Assembly: GCA_963707665.1 (NCBI GenBank)
Contig: CAVPQU010000002.1
Span: forward strand, 124,001-188,000
Direction of reading: 5' to 3'
From: DATJCV01 sp963707665
Lineage (GTDB): Bacteria > Pseudomonadota > Gammaproteobacteria > Burkholderiales > Burkholderiaceae_D
DNA: 64,000 nucleotides
Shown here: positions 44,934-54,000 of the stretch, piece after piece
Numbering within the stretch: position 1 is the first letter of the stretch
How the letters are laid out: each line of letters opens with the position of its first letter
The notes under the pieces: model-generated
What the model was told of the DNA's origin: nothing
What the model saw: only the letters and a program-made list of their open reading frames with translations
Databases searched by the model: none
Made by a program: the position numbers and the translations under genes

Positions 44934-45518
44934 ATGCCAGCAAAGATCCGCAAGCTTATCGTGCAAGTCGACGAAACCCGCTCCGAAATGGGCAAAGCCA
45001 TCGACCCGCCCACCCGCAAGGCGCTGGCGATGGCGGTCATCGATAACCCGTACGCTGGCCGTTACGCCGCATCGCTCGACGAACTGATCGCGATCGGCGA
45101 GGAACTGGGCGGTCTGCTGGGACGCCGCTGCGTCGAGGCGCTGGGCATCGCGCCGGAGCAGGCGCAAAGCTACGGCAAGGCCGCCATCGTCGGCGAGGCC
45201 GGCGAGCTCGAGCACGCCGCCGCCATTCTTCACCCCAAGCTCGGCGCGCCGCTGCGCGAGGCGGTGGGCAAGGGTGCTGCCCTGGTGCCGTCCTCAAAGA
45301 AGATGGGTGGCGTCGGCGCCGCTATCGACGTGCCGCTCGGCCACAAGGATGCCGCGTTCGTTCGCAGCCACTTCGACGCCATGGAGGCGAGAGTGGCGGA
45401 CGCGCCGCGCCCGAATGAAATCGTTGTCGCCGTTGTCGTCACCGACAGCGGCCGACCGTTACCTCGCGTGGGAGGGCTGCAGTCCCACGAAATCAAGGGG
45501 GAAGATGGCCTGCGCTAG
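44934..45518 (+). CDS. Amino acid synthesis family protein (DUF1185), copy B
   Basis: A 194-residue cytosolic protein, paralogous to the gene just upstream. It contains AMAVIDNPYAGRYAASLDELI, AIVGEAGELEHAAAILHPKLG, VPSSKKMGGVGAAIDVPLGHKDAAFVRSHFDAMEARV and ends GEDGLR. The ATG at 44934 has GGAAGG ten bases before it. Two adjacent DUF1185 genes could form a heteromer. Their place between the ring reductase and the importer ties them to the catabolic locus, but the step is unknown. Confidence 0.88.
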   Translation: MPAKIRKLIVQVDETRSEMGKAIDPPTRKALAMAVIDNPYAGRYAASLDELIAIGEELGGLLGRRCVEALGIAPEQAQSYGKAAIVGEAGELEHAAAILHPKLGAPLREAVGKGAALVPSSKKMGGVGAAIDVPLGHKDAAFVRSHFDAMEARVADAPRPNEIVVAVVVTDSGRPLPRVGGLQSHEIKGEDGLR

Positions 45519-45586
45519 CAATCCGGCAATCCCGCTACCCGTGTACCAACATTGCGTTAACTAGTCCACTCATAAAGGAGACACAC

Positions 45587-46798
45587 ATGAAAAAAACAGT
45601 CAGTTGGCTCGCTACGGTTACAGCCCTGTGGGCGGCCGGCAGTGCCTTCACCGCGCAGGCACAGGCGCAGGGCGTGGTCAAGATCGGGGAAATCAACAGC
45701 TACAAGGCGCAGCCGGCGTTTCTTGAGCCATACCGCAAGGGCATGGAGCTGGCGGTGGAGGAAATCAACGCCGCCGGCGGCGTCAACGGCAAGAAGCTGG
45801 AACTGGTCATCCGCGACGACAACGGCAATCCGGGCGATGCGGTGCGGGCAGCCGAAGAGCTCATCTCGCGCGAACGCGTCGACCTGCTGACCGGAAGCTT
45901 CCTGTCGCACGTCGGGCTGGCCATGACGGATTTTGCCAAGCAGCGCAAGATCTTCTTCCTGGCCGGCGAACCGCTGACCGACAAGATCGTCTGGGAAAAC
46001 GGCAACCGTTACACCTACCGCTTGCGCACCTCGACTTACATGCAGGTCGCGATGCTGGTGCCGGAAGCGGCCAAGCTGAAGAAGAAGCGCTGGGCACTGG
46101 TCTATCCGAACTATGAGTACGGCCAATCCTCGGCAGCTTCGTTCAAGAAGCTGCTCAAGGCAGCGCAACCGGACGTCGAATTCGTGGCGGAACAGGCGAC
46201 GCCGCTGGGCAAGGTTGACGCCGGCAGCGTGGTGCAGGCGCTGGCTGACGCCAAGCCGGATGCGATCTTCAACGTGCTGTTCGCCGCTGATTTGTCAAAG
46301 TTCGTGCGTGAAGGCAATACACGCGGGCTGTTCAAAGGCCGTGAAGTGGTGAGCCTGCTGACCGGCGAGCCGGAATACCTGGACCCGCTGAAAAACGAAA
46401 GCCCGGACGGCTGGATCGTCACCGGCTATCCGTGGTACGGCATCGACACGCCCGAACACAAGGCGTTCCGCAGTGCCTATGAGGCGAAGTTCAAGGACTA
46501 CCCGCGTCTGGGCACGGTTGTCGGCTACACCGCTATCGTATCTCTGGCGGAAGGAATCAAGAAGGCGAAATCGACCGACACCGAGAAGCTGGTCGAAGCC
46601 TTCAAGAACCTGAAGCTGATGTCGCCGTTCGGTCCGATCGTTTACCGCGCGTCCGATCACCAGTCGACCATGGGCGCCTACGTGGGACGTACCAAGAACC
46701 AGGACGGCAAGGGCGTGATGGTCGATTTCCGCTACCTGGACGGCGCCGGTTATCTGCCTTCCGCGGCCGAAGTGGCGAAGCTGCGTCCGGCTGACTGA
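45587..46798 (+). CDS. Branched-chain-type ABC transporter substrate-binding protein
   Basis: A 403-residue periplasmic protein with a signal peptide (KKTVSWLATVTALWAAGSAFTAQAQA). The Peripla_BP_6 fold is shown by VKIGEINSYKAQPAFLEPYRKGMELAVEEINAAGGVNGKKLELVIRDDNGNPGDAVRAAEELI and ALVYPNYEYGQSSAASFKKLL. The unusual FLEPYRKG in the ligand loop and the gene context suggest a heterocyclic or dicarboxylate ligand in place of leucine. AAAGGAG precedes the ATG. Confidence 0.92.
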   Translation: MKKTVSWLATVTALWAAGSAFTAQAQAQGVVKIGEINSYKAQPAFLEPYRKGMELAVEEINAAGGVNGKKLELVIRDDNGNPGDAVRAAEELISRERVDLLTGSFLSHVGLAMTDFAKQRKIFFLAGEPLTDKIVWENGNRYTYRLRTSTYMQVAMLVPEAAKLKKKRWALVYPNYEYGQSSAASFKKLLKAAQPDVEFVAEQATPLGKVDAGSVVQALADAKPDAIFNVLFAADLSKFVREGNTRGLFKGREVVSLLTGEPEYLDPLKNESPDGWIVTGYPWYGIDTPEHKAFRSAYEAKFKDYPRLGTVVGYTAIVSLAEGIKKAKSTDTEKLVEAFKNLKLMSPFGPIVYRASDHQSTMGAYVGRTKNQDGKGVMVDFRYLDGAGYLPSAAEVAKLRPAD

Positions 46799-46993
46799 CG
46801 GATCGACTACAGGAAGCATGCGCAAGACGCAGGGCGTGCCGCCGGCACCTATACGATGCTGACGAGTTAGGCCAATGAATGGCGGTGATACCTGCCCGGA
46901 TTTCGCCTCCATGCCGGCGGCCCTTCGGCCATGACGAAAGCAGCAGTGTCCCTTCCCGTGCCCGGGGACAGCATGCCCGGTATAGGGAGGGCG

Positions 46994-47021
46994 TGAGCGT
47001 CCGGCAGTTGCCGGACGCTCA
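46994..47021 (+). terminator. Perfect 13-bp hairpin between binding protein and permease
   Basis: TGAGCGTCCGGCA and TGCCGGACGCTCA form a perfect stem with a two-base centre, 33 bases before the permease start. No T-run follows, so an mRNA-stabilising or processing role that raises binding-protein output is more likely than full termination. The rest of the 255-base gap (46799-47053) holds nothing else I recognise. Confidence 0.5.
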
Positions 47022-47053
47022 TCAACCCATCCCGCTGAAAGAAAGAACGTTTC

Positions 47054-48982
47054 ATGGATTTTTCAAGCTTCTCGGTTCAGTTGCTCAATGGTCTCGCCGG
47101 CGCTTCGTCGCTGTTCATGGTGGCCGCTGGACTGTCATTGATTTTTGGTGTGACGCGTATCGTCAATTTCGCGCACGGCTCCTTTTTCATGGTCGGCATT
47201 TATGTCGCCTATACGCTGGTGGCCCGTCTGGGCGACGGCATGGGATTCTGGCTGGCCTTGCTGCTGGCGGCGGTGGTCGTCGGCATCCTCGGCGCAGTGG
47301 TCGAAATAGTGCTGTTGCGCCGCATTTACCGCGCGCCGGAGCTGTTTCAGTTGCTGGCCACGTTTGCACTGGTGCTGGTCATCAAGGACGCGGCGCTATG
47401 GTTATGGGGACCGGAAGAGCTGCTTGGACCGAGGGCGCCTGGCCTGGAGGGGGCGGTATCGATTCTTGGACGCCAGTTTCCCACGTACGATCTGTTTCTG
47501 ATCGTGGTCGGCCCGGTGGTGCTGGGTTTGCTCTGGCTGTTGTTGAGCCGCACCCGCTGGGGCACGCTGGTGCGCGCCGCCACGCAGGATCGTGAGATGG
47601 TCAGTGCGCTGGGCGTGAACCAGGCATGGCTGTTTACCAGCGTGTTTGCGCTGGGCGCATTGCTCGCCGGCCTGGGCGGCGCCTTGCAGTTGCCGCGCGA
47701 ACCGGCCAACCTGGAAATGGACCTGATCACGATCGGCGCCGCGTTTGTCGTGGTGGTGGTGGGCGGCATGGGGTCGATTCCCGGTGCCTATATCGCGGCG
47801 CTGCTGATCGCGGAAATCAAGGCAATCTGCATCTGGCTCGGGCTGGTCGACGTGATGGGCGTCAGCGTGTCCTTTTCCAAGTTGACCCTGGTGGTCGAGT
47901 TTCTCGTGATGGCCACCGTGCTCGTGGTCCGGCCCTGCGGGTTACTGGGAAGGCCGCAGGCGCCGGCCCGTAGCTATGGCGCGGCGGAGGCGCCGTTGCG
48001 CGCCGCCGGCAACGTCTACAAGGTCACGGGCATCGCACTGTTGCTGCTGCTGATTGTGACGCCGCTGTTGACCGGCGACTCGCCGTACATGATCGTGCTG
48101 GCGATCGACTTGCTGATCGCGGCGTTGTTTGCCGCCAGCCTGCACTTCATCATGGGCCCGGCCGGCATGCACTCGTTCGGTCACGCCGCCTACTTCGGTT
48201 TGGGTGCGTACGGGGCCGCGATGCTGGTACGCAGCCTGCATCTGCCAATGGAAGTGGCTCTGGTCGCGGGGCCGCTGGTGGCCGCCGCCGGCGCGCTGCT
48301 GTACGGCTGGTTCTGCGTCCGCCTGTCGGGTGTGTACCTGGCGATGCTGACGCTGGCGTTTGCCCAGATTACCTGGGCCATCGTCTATCAGTGGGACGCG
48401 GTCACCGGCGGCAGCAATGGCTTGACCGGAGTGTGGCCGGCCGGCTGGCTTTCCGACAAGACCTCTTACTACTACCTGACACTGGCGATCGTGGTGGCCG
48501 GCGTACTGCTGCTACGGCGCGTGCTGTTTGCGCCGTTCGGCTATGCGATGCGCGCCTGCCGCGATTCCGTCCTCAGGGCAGATGCGATCGGGATCGACGT
48601 CAAGCGCATGCAGTGGGTCGCCTTCATCCTCGCCGGGCTGGTTGCAGGCATCGCGGGCGCACTGTTCGCCTTTTCCAAAGGCAGCATATCGCCGGAAAGC
48701 CTGCATGTCGGCAAGTCGGTCGATGGCATCGTGATGGTGATGCTCGGCGGCATCCAGACCCTGGTCGGCCCCATCGTCGGTGCGGTCACCTTCAGCTGGC
48801 TGCACGACACGATCGCGCGCAGCACCGATTACTGGCGCGCCATGCTGGGTGGCATCATCCTGTTGCTGGTGCTGCTGTTCCCGCAGGGAGTGGCCGGCTT
48901 TGTCCGGCAACTGTATGTCACTTTCACCGAGCGCAAGGCTGACCATGCCGAAACCACCGAAATGAAGGGGGCGCACCAATGA
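47054..48982 (+). CDS. Fused LivH-LivM branched-chain-type ABC permease
   Basis: A 642-residue protein joining both permease subunits. Residues 1 to about 300 are LivH-like (GAASLFMVAAGLSLIFGVTRIVNFAHGSFFMVG in pattern; RAATQDREMVSALGVNQAWLFTSVFALG), and about 320-620 are LivM-like (HFIMGPAGMHSFGHAAYFGLGAYGAAML; RACRDSVLRADAIGIDVKRMQW). In most systems these are two genes. A heterodimer-in-one-chain arrangement would need only the two ATPases encoded next. Its last four bases overlap the LivG-like gene. Confidence 0.93.
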   Translation: MDFSSFSVQLLNGLAGASSLFMVAAGLSLIFGVTRIVNFAHGSFFMVGIYVAYTLVARLGDGMGFWLALLLAAVVVGILGAVVEIVLLRRIYRAPELFQLLATFALVLVIKDAALWLWGPEELLGPRAPGLEGAVSILGRQFPTYDLFLIVVGPVVLGLLWLLLSRTRWGTLVRAATQDREMVSALGVNQAWLFTSVFALGALLAGLGGALQLPREPANLEMDLITIGAAFVVVVVGGMGSIPGAYIAALLIAEIKAICIWLGLVDVMGVSVSFSKLTLVVEFLVMATVLVVRPCGLLGRPQAPARSYGAAEAPLRAAGNVYKVTGIALLLLLIVTPLLTGDSPYMIVLAIDLLIAALFAASLHFIMGPAGMHSFGHAAYFGLGAYGAAMLVRSLHLPMEVALVAGPLVAAAGALLYGWFCVRLSGVYLAMLTLAFAQITWAIVYQWDAVTGGSNGLTGVWPAGWLSDKTSYYYLTLAIVVAGVLLLRRVLFAPFGYAMRACRDSVLRADAIGIDVKRMQWVAFILAGLVAGIAGALFAFSKGSISPESLHVGKSVDGIVMVMLGGIQTLVGPIVGAVTFSWLHDTIARSTDYWRAMLGGIILLLVLLFPQGVAGFVRQLYVTFTERKADHAETTEMKGAHQ

Positions 48983-49758
48983 GCCTCATGACAGTAACCG
49001 ATCTCGGCAAATCCTTCGGCGGCATCAAGGCGGTCGACGGCATCACCTTCGACCTGCGCGCCGGCGAACTGCTGGCGCTGATCGGACCGAACGGTGCGGG
49101 CAAGTCCACCACCTTCAATATGGTGAACGGCCAGCTCCAAGCCGACGTCGGCTCGATCAAGCTCGACGGCAAGGAGTTGGTCGGTCTCAAGCCGCGCGAG
49201 ATCTGGCGCCTGGGCGTCGGCCGCACGTTCCAGATTGCCGAGACCTTTGCCTCGCTGACGGTCGTCGAGAATGTGCAAATGGCGCTGTTGTCGGCCGACG
49301 GCAAGCTGTTTTCGATGTGGCGCAAGGCGTCGGCGCACAAGCGCGCGGAAGCGCTGCAGCTGCTGGATCAGGTCGGCATGGCAGCGCAGGCAGACCGCCC
49401 CTGCAGCGTGCTTGCGTACGGCGACGTCAAACGGGTCGAACTCGCGATCGCCATGGCGAACCGGCCGAAGCTGCTGCTGATGGACGAGCCGACCGCCGGC
49501 ATGGCTCCCAAGGAGCGCAACGAGCTGATGGCGCTGACCAAGAAGCTGGTGATCGAAAGTAACATGGCGGTGCTGTTTACCGAGCACAGCATGGATGTGG
49601 TGTTCGCCTATGCCGACCGCATGATCGTGCTGGCGCGCGGCCGTCTGATCGCCGGCGGCGCGCCGCACGAGATCCGCGACCATCCGAAGGTGCAGGAAGT
49701 CTACTTCGGCAGCGGCAAGACATTTGAAAAAAACAAGACATCGAAGGAGGCCGCGTGA
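48979..49758 (+). CDS. LivG-like ABC transporter ATPase
   Basis: A 259-residue ATPase with Walker A GPNGAGKST, signature-region LAYGDVKRVELAIAMANRPKLLLMDEPTAGM and a switch His in FTEHSMDVVFAYADRMIVLARG. The ABC signature reads LAYGDVKR in place of LSYGEQRR, a small deviation. ATGA overlap with the permease gene and overlap with the next ATPase show tight coupling. Confidence 0.93.
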   Translation: MSLMTVTDLGKSFGGIKAVDGITFDLRAGELLALIGPNGAGKSTTFNMVNGQLQADVGSIKLDGKELVGLKPREIWRLGVGRTFQIAETFASLTVVENVQMALLSADGKLFSMWRKASAHKRAEALQLLDQVGMAAQADRPCSVLAYGDVKRVELAIAMANRPKLLLMDEPTAGMAPKERNELMALTKKLVIESNMAVLFTEHSMDVVFAYADRMIVLARGRLIAGGAPHEIRDHPKVQEVYFGSGKTFEKNKTSKEAA

Positions 49759-50540
49759 TGCCAGCCGCTGCAGCAAGCGCGATGCAGGACGCTTGCACCG
49801 AAACCCGCACTGCCCGGGAAAAACTGCTCGAGATCAAGGCACTGAATTCCTGGTATGGCGCGGCCCAGATTTTGTTCCATGTCGACCTCGACGTCCGGCG
49901 CGGCGAAGTCGTGGCCCTGATGGGCCGCAACGGCGCCGGCAAATCGACCACGCTCAAGGCGATCATGGGGATGGTGCCGAAACGGCGCGGCAAGCTGTCC
50001 TTCGCAGGGCAGGACATCTCGTCGTCGCAGCCGCACGAGATCGCCGCGCGCGGCCTCGGCTTCGTGCCCGAGGACCGACGCGTTTTCACCGACCTGTCGG
50101 TGATGGAAAACCTGGACGTCGGCCGCCAGCCCAGCCGCCGCTGGCCGGATGGCTCCGCTGCGCCCACCTGGACCCCCGAGCGGCTGTTCAAGCTGTTTCC
50201 GAACCTGGGCGAGATGCCGAACCGGCCGGGTGGCCGGATGAGCGGCGGCGAGCAGCAGATGCTGACGGTGGCGCGCACGCTGATGGGTAATCCCTACCTG
50301 GTCTTGCTGGACGAGCCGTCGGAGGGCGTGGCGCCAGTGATCGTCGAGCAGATGGCGCACATGATCCTGGAACTCAAGGCGGAGGGCGTGAGCATCCTGC
50401 TGTCCGAGCAGAACATGCATTTCGCCGAACTGGTTTCCGATCGCGCCTATGTGCTGGAAAAGGGCCAGATCCGCTTTGACGGAACGATGGAGGAGCTGGC
50501 CGCCAACGAAGCGATCAGGCAGGCCTACCTCAGCGTGTGA
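49758..50540 (+). CDS. LivF-like ABC transporter ATPase
   Basis: A 260-residue ATPase with an unusual N-terminal extension of about 25 residues, then LNSWYGAAQILFHVDLDVRRGEVVALMGRNGAGKST, FVPEDRRVFTDLSVMENL, MSGGEQQMLTVARTLMGNPYLVLLDEPSEGVAP. GGAGG is placed eight bases before the ATG at 49758; GTG 49755 is the alternative. It completes the importer and is followed after 13 bases by the molybdenum hydroxylase genes. Confidence 0.93.
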   Translation: MPAAAASAMQDACTETRTAREKLLEIKALNSWYGAAQILFHVDLDVRRGEVVALMGRNGAGKSTTLKAIMGMVPKRRGKLSFAGQDISSSQPHEIAARGLGFVPEDRRVFTDLSVMENLDVGRQPSRRWPDGSAAPTWTPERLFKLFPNLGEMPNRPGGRMSGGEQQMLTVARTLMGNPYLVLLDEPSEGVAPVIVEQMAHMILELKAEGVSILLSEQNMHFAELVSDRAYVLEKGQIRFDGTMEELAANEAIRQAYLSV

Positions 50541-50553
50541 GGCAGCAAACGGC

Positions 50554-51051
50554 ATGAGCACATCGCCCAGCACGATCGCCCTGACGGTCAACGGCCAGCG
50601 GCATTGCCTCGAGGTGCCGGGTAATACCGCGCTGCTGCACGTGCTGCGCAACGACCTGAGACTGAACGGTCCCAAGTACGGCTGCGGCCTCGGCCAGTGC
50701 GGCGCCTGTGCAGTGCTGGTCGACGGCAAGTGTGCGCGCTCCTGCGTGGTCCCGGTGCGCGGCGTCGCCGGCCGGCAGATAACCACCCTTGAGGGGCTGG
50801 GTACTCGAGATGCGCTGCATTTCGTGCAGCAGGCATTCATCGACGCCCAGGCCGCGCAATGCGGCTATTGCTTGAACGGCATGATCATGGCGACCGCCGC
50901 GCTGCTGCGGATCAACCCGCGGCCGACCGATGCCCAGGTCAGGGATGCGCTGGCGCACAACCTGTGCCGCTGCGGCACGCATGTCGAAATTTTGCAAGCG
51001 GTGCATAGGGCTGCGGAATTGCTCGCCGCAGCCGAGGAGAAATCGAAATGA
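50554..51051 (+). CDS. [2Fe-2S] subunit of a molybdenum hydroxylase (NicA-like)
   Basis: A 165-residue iron-sulfur subunit. The plant-type cluster is YGCGLGQCGACAVLVDGKCARSC, and the second cluster QCGYCLNGMIMA with LCRCGTHVEI. It matches the small subunit of the xanthine-dehydrogenase family; size and pairing fit nicotinate dehydrogenase NicA and isoquinoline oxidoreductase alpha. The stop overlaps the ATG of the large subunit gene (ATGA). Confidence 0.93.
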   Translation: MSTSPSTIALTVNGQRHCLEVPGNTALLHVLRNDLRLNGPKYGCGLGQCGACAVLVDGKCARSCVVPVRGVAGRQITTLEGLGTRDALHFVQQAFIDAQAAQCGYCLNGMIMATAALLRINPRPTDAQVRDALAHNLCRCGTHVEILQAVHRAAELLAAAEEKSK

Positions 51052-54000
51052 GCCGTCGCGCCGACATGCCGTACAACCGGCGTGATTTCCATGAGGCGCC
51101 AGGCGTGCTGCTGATTACGCGCCAACCGCCGCCGCCGCCGCCGCCAGTACAAGGCCAGCCGGCAGCAGTGCCGGCCAATCCGGCCGAAGGCGTCGAGATC
51201 CTGATCGCGGTGTGGGACGACGGCAGCGTCACTGCCTTGAACGGCCACGTCGATCTCGGCACCGGCATCCGCACCGCGCTGGCGCAGATCGCCGCCGAGG
51301 AGCTCGATGTCCGGATGGACCGGCTCAACATGGTGCTGGGCGACACCACACGGGCACCGAACCAGGGCGCGACCATCGCCAGTGCCTCGATTCAGATCCA
51401 TGCCGTCCCGCTGCGCAGCGCCGCCGCGCAGGCACGTGCATGGCTGGTGGCGCAGGCAGCGGAGCGGCTGGGCGCGACGCCGGCGGATCTCGAGGTCGAG
51501 GCCGGCATCGTGTCGGTCCGTGCGCAGCCGGAACGTTCAGTCAGCTACGCCGAGTTGGTCAGCGGACGCCACGTCGAGCTGTTGCTTGACAGCGCCGTGC
51601 CGCTGAAGGCGCCGGCGGACTACCGCCTGGTCGGGCAGAATGCGCCGCGCGTGGATATCCCGGGCAAGGCGGTCGGCGAGCTGAGCTTCGTGCATGACGT
51701 GCGCGTGCCGGGCATGCTGCACGGCCGGGTGATTCGGCCGCCGTATGCCGGCGCCGACCACGGTGACTTCATTGGCAACACGCTGGAATCGGTGGATGAG
51801 AGTTCGATCGCGCACATTCCCGGCATCGTGGCGGTAGTTGTGATCCGCGACTTTGTCGGCGTTGTGGCGCTGCGCGAAGAGCATGCCGAACAAGCGATGC
51901 GCGAGCTGGCCGTCAAGTGGCGCGACTGGCCGGCCTTGCCCAATCTCGCCAATCTCGACGTGGCGCTGCGCCAGAACCCATCCACCAAAAGGGTGGTGGT
52001 CAATCAGGGCGATGTCGATGCGGCGCTGGACAAGGCCGCGGTGCGCATGGACCGGACGTATGTCTGGCCCTACCAATTGCATGCGTCGATCGGCCCATCC
52101 TGTGCGGTGGCCGACTGGCGCGACGAGCGGCTCACCGTATGGAGCGGCAGCCAGAACCCGCACGTGTTGCGGGCCGAGCTCGCCAAGCTGATGGACCTGC
52201 CGGACCTTGCGATCGATGTCATCCGCATGGAAGCCTCGGGTTGCTATGGTCGTAACTGCGCCGACGACGTCGCGGCGGATGCCGCCCTATTGTCGCGCGC
52301 GGTTGCGCACCCGGTGCGCGTGCAACTGACCCGCGAGCAGGAACATCTGTGGGAACCGAAAGGTGCTGCCCAGTTGATGGAGATACGCGGCGGCCTGAAT
52401 GCCGACGGCAGCGCGGCCGGCTACGACTTTCAAACTTCCTATCCGTCCAACGGCGCCGTCTCGCTGGCGCTGCTGCTGACCGGGAAGGTCAGCCCGCAGC
52501 CGGTCGCCTACGAAATGGGCGACCGCACCTCGGTGCCGCCATACGATTACGAGCATCTGCGCGTGGCCATCAACGACATGGCGCCGATCTTGCGCGCATC
52601 GTGGCTGCGGGGCGTGTCCGCCTTGCCCAACTCGTTCGCCCACGAATGCTACATCGACGAGCTGGCGGCCGAGGCCGGGGTCGATCCGATCGAATACCGG
52701 CTGCGCTACCTGAAGGACGAGCGCGCCGCCGACCTGGTGCGCGCCACTGCCGAGCGCGCCGGCTGGGTGCCGCATACGCAAGCGCAACAGCAGGAGCCGG
52801 ACGGCGAGTTCCTCAAGGGGCAGGGTTTCGCCTATGCCCGCTATACGCACAGCCGCTTCCCCGGCTTTGGCGCGTCCTGGGCCGCCTGGGTAGCCGACGT
52901 CGAGGTCAATCGCAACACCGGCGAAGTGCACGTGCGCCGGGTCGTCGTCGGGCATGACGCCGGCCTGATGATCAATCCTGCCGGCGTCAAGCACCAGATC
53001 CATGGCAACGTGGTGCAGACCACCAGCCGCGCCTTGAAGGAAAAGGTGGAGGTGGATGCGCGCACCAATACCGTCGTCAGCAAGGAATGGGGCAGCTATC
53101 CGATCCTGAATTTTCGTGAGGTGCCGGTGATCGACGTCATGATGATGCCGCGCCCCGACCAACCGCCGCAGGGCGCCGGCGAATCCGCCTCGGTGCCGGG
53201 AACCGCGGCCATTGCCAATGCCATTTTCGATGCCACTGGCGTGCGCTTCCGGCAGCCGCCATTCACGCCGGAGATGGTCAAGGCCGCCCTGCATCCTCCG
53301 CCGCCGGAGCCGGCTGCGCCGCCGCGCACGCGACGGTGGTGGTGGGCGGTTCCCGGCGCATTGCTGGCCGGCGTGGCCGGCATCGCCGCCGCGATGATCG
53401 GGGCCAAGCCCGCCATTCCGGAAGTGTCGCGAACTGATCCGTCGATCTATACGCAGGCCGTGATCGAACGCGGCCGCCTGCTGGCTGCGGCAGGCGATTG
53501 CGCGGTGTGCCATACGGCGCCCAACGGCGTGAAGAATGCCGGCGGCCGCGCGCTGGATACGCCGTTCGGTACGATCTACACCACCAACCTGACGCCCGAT
53601 CCCGAAACCGGCATCGGCAAATGGTCGTTCACCGCGTTCCAGCGCGCGATGCGCGAGGGCATATCGCGCGACGGACGGCACCTGTATCCGGCTTTTCCAT
53701 ACACCTCGTTCACCAAGACGACCGATGACGACCTGATGGCGATCTATGCCTATCTGATGTCGCGGCCACCGGTGCGCGCCGAAGTGCCGAAGAACGAACT
53801 GGCATTCCCTTTCAACATGCGGCCGCTGGTGGGTTTGTGGAACGCCTTGTACCTGAAGCCGGGCCCGGATGCCGTCGATCCGATGCGTTCGGCGCAATGG
53901 AACCGCGGCGCCTATCTGGTCAATGGCCTGGGCCATTGCACCGCCTGTCATACGCCGCGCAATGCCCTGGGTGCGGAAAAGAACGGCAGGAGCTGGCTCG

